From positions 4,674,657 to 4,738,656 of the forward strand of contig NZ_CM007717.1 of the NCBI RefSeq assembly GCF_002019855.1: 64,000 bases of DNA, given 5' to 3'. Shown here piece by piece: positions 62,732-64,000 of this stretch; positions within the stretch are counted from its first letter, which is position 1, and each line of letters opens with the position of its first letter. This stretch comes from Streptomyces antibioticus (lineage in GTDB: Bacteria > Actinomycetota > Actinomycetes > Streptomycetales > Streptomycetaceae). Position numbers and translations under genes: made by a program. The notes beneath the pieces were generated by a model, which did not search any database, was not told where the DNA came from, and was given only the letters and a program-made list of their open reading frames with translations.

Positions 62732-63712
62732 TCAGACGGCGGCTGCGACGCTCTCGCCGAGGACGAAGTGGGGGTCGACCTGTGCCGCCAGGTCGGCCCC
62801 GGTCCGCTCATTGCCCCAGGACTGCGCGTTCTTCAGATGGAAGTGCACCATCTGGCGCGTGTAACGCTCCCGGTCTCGCCGCTCGTACGCCGAGTCGGCG
62901 GCCGTCCGCAACAGGTGCAGGGCCTCGCGGTTGGTGTCCTCCAGGAGGTCGAACCGGGGCGGCCGGCCCTTCTCCATGGCGCGCACCCAGTCCGAGTGCC
63001 CCACCGTCACGAGCAGGTCGTCCCCGACCTCGGTGCGGAGGAAGTCGAGGTCGTCCTGACCCTGCACCTTGTTGCCCACGACTCTCAGCTCGACGCCGAA
63101 GTCACGGGCGTACTCCTTGTACTGGCGATAGACGGAGACCCCCTTCCGGGTCGGCTCGGCCACGAGGTACGTGAGGTCGAAGCGGGTGAACATGCCGGAG
63201 GCGAAGGAGTCCGAACCGGCCGTCATGTCGACCACGACGTACTCGTCCCGGCCGTCCACCAGGTGGTTCAGGCACAGCTCCACCGCTCCGGTCTTGGAGT
63301 GGTAGCAGGCGACCCCCAGGTCGGCGTCCGTGAAGGGGCCCGTGACCATCAAACGGACGGCGCCGCCGTCGAGTTCCACCGGCCGGGCGCAGGCGTCGTA
63401 CACCGGATTGTCCTCGCGGACCCGCAGCAGCCGGGAGCCCTCGCCGGGCGGGGTCGTCTTGATCATCGTCTCGGCGGAGGCGATACGGGGGTTGGAGCCG
63501 CGCAGATAGTCCTTGATCAGCGGGAGCCGGTCGCCCATCGCGGGGAGCGCGGCGGCCTCCGCCTCGTCGAGCCCGAGGGCGGGTCCGAGATGCTGGTTGA
63601 TGTCCGCGTCGATCGCGATCACCGGTGCCCCGGCGGCGGCGAGATGGCGGATGAACAGGGAGGACAGGGTCGTCTTGCCGCTGCCGCCCTTCCCGACGAA
63701 AGCAATTTTCAT
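62732..63712 (-). CDS. CooC/ParA-type P-loop ATPase
   Basis: 326 residues. Opens with MKIAFVGKGGSGKTTLSSLF (deviant Walker A, about 8-16), then IAIDADINQHLGPALGL and VVDMTAGSDSFASGMF and VAEPTRKGVSVYRQYK. These match CooC/MinD-like ATPases that insert metals or position proteins. ATG 63712 is the true start; the longer frame adds a noncoding leader. No metal enzyme partner is adjacent. Confidence 0.9.
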   Translation of the reverse strand: MKIAFVGKGGSGKTTLSSLFIRHLAAAGAPVIAIDADINQHLGPALGLDEAEAAALPAMGDRLPLIKDYLRGSNPRIASAETMIKTTPPGEGSRLLRVREDNPVYDACARPVELDGGAVRLMVTGPFTDADLGVACYHSKTGAVELCLNHLVDGRDEYVVVDMTAGSDSFASGMFTRFDLTYLVAEPTRKGVSVYRQYKEYARDFGVELRVVGNKVQGQDDLDFLRTEVGDDLLVTVGHSDWVRAMEKGRPPRFDLLEDTNREALHLLRTAADSAYERRDRERYTRQMVHFHLKNAQSWGNERTGADLAAQVDPHFVLGESVAAAV

Positions 63713-63813
63713 GTTCACCAAGGGTAGTGGCGAGATAGCTGTACGTGTCAGGTGTGCGTGAAGAAGACCACTCCTTCGAGGGGTGTGGGGCCTGGTTGCG
63801 TAATGTCGTACCC

Positions 63814-64000
63814 ATGAGTACGACAGGCGCGTCCGCCGATCCGCTCGCGGCCCTGGGTTCACTGCCCGGTGTGGCCGAGTCCGTGGAGTCCGTGCGCAAG
63901 GCCGTGGACCGGGTCTACGGGCACCGGGTCATGCGGCGGCGCAGCAACGCGGTCACCTCCGAGGCGGCCCTGCGCGGCTCCCGGGGCTCGGCGGCGCTGT
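63814..64000 (+). CDS. Partial gene, conserved Streptomyces protein
   Basis: ATG 63814 opens 62 codons to the window end: STTGASADPLAALGSLPGV, then VESVRKAVDRVYGHRVMRRRSN. I recall similar proteins in Streptomyces annotated only as an oxidoreductase or Fic-like protein; the fragment alone shows no motif of either. Divergent from the CooC-type ATPase. Confidence 0.7.
   Translation, partial: MSTTGASADPLAALGSLPGVAESVESVRKAVDRVYGHRVMRRRSNAVTSEAALRGSRGSAAL

Overview
The window is chromosomal DNA of a Streptomyces-type actinomycete. G+C is very high throughout, starts are often GTG or TTG, and many genes overlap by 1-4 bases. The gene set (WblA, MarP, Wbl/Crp regulators, paired ArsA ATPases, SigE-family sigma factor, TerD) and the order recR - ask - asd ... 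wblA ... crp - nth - marP ... nhaA - acs match the conserved core of Streptomyces chromosomes, as I remember it. The species cannot be fixed from the sequence. Both ends are cut: a minus-strand gene at 1-165 and a plus-strand gene from 63814.

Layout. 0-3.7 kb: a GntR regulator and a class III aminotransferase (minus), diverging from a DJ-1/PfpI-MarR pair, with palindromic operator candidates in front of each regulator. 3.8-9 kb: a membrane Ser/Thr kinase, a SLATT-domain membrane protein with a duplicated 3' end, then ybaB-recR-DUF5063-barstar. 9.2-14.9 kb: aspartate pathway (ask with an internal beta-subunit start, asd), a SigE-like sigma factor with a translationally coupled membrane partner, and a convergently overlapping SURF1 gene. 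15-23.3 kb: prolyl-oligopeptidase, a TrkA-N/RCK protein whose pore lacks a K+ filter, a permease-TIGR03943 pair and a large secreted propeller-like protein. 23.4-31.3 kb: DUF5519, TerD, a BlaI-M56 sensor pair with a 135-residue glycine-rich insertion, a voltage-gated-type ion channel, an unknown protein, a PAP2-type membrane enzyme, and a membrane-anchored dCTP-deaminase-fold protein that appears catalytically dead.

33.5-36.8 kb is a lower-GC accessory patch: two orphan hypothetical genes and an intact IS630-family element with TA target duplication, next to a tRNA-Pro(CGG). 37-45.2 kb is core again: Pr6Pr protein, metallophosphoesterase, YqeY, a bifunctional PBP, wblA with a long leader, and two ArsA-type ATPases. 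45.3-64 kb: DUF4177-RidA, NUDIX-MBL pair, nucleotidyltransferase, crp with a good Crp site in its own upstream region, nth, a CoA-pyrophosphatase-type NUDIX, the MarP protease, alpha/beta hydrolase, holin-like protein, NhaA, acetyl-CoA synthetase, a SulP transporter-carbonic anhydrase fusion, a deacetylase-like lipoprotein and a CooC/ParA-type ATPase.

Recurrent themes: regulator-target pairs with visible operators, translational coupling, and short tandem-repeat arrays that repeatedly sit at or just beyond gene stop codons (SLATT, RCK protein, secreted propeller, DUF5519, ArsA2, crp). The most unusual proteins are the DCD-fold membrane protein (30178-31083) and the M56 peptidase with its inserted repeat domain.
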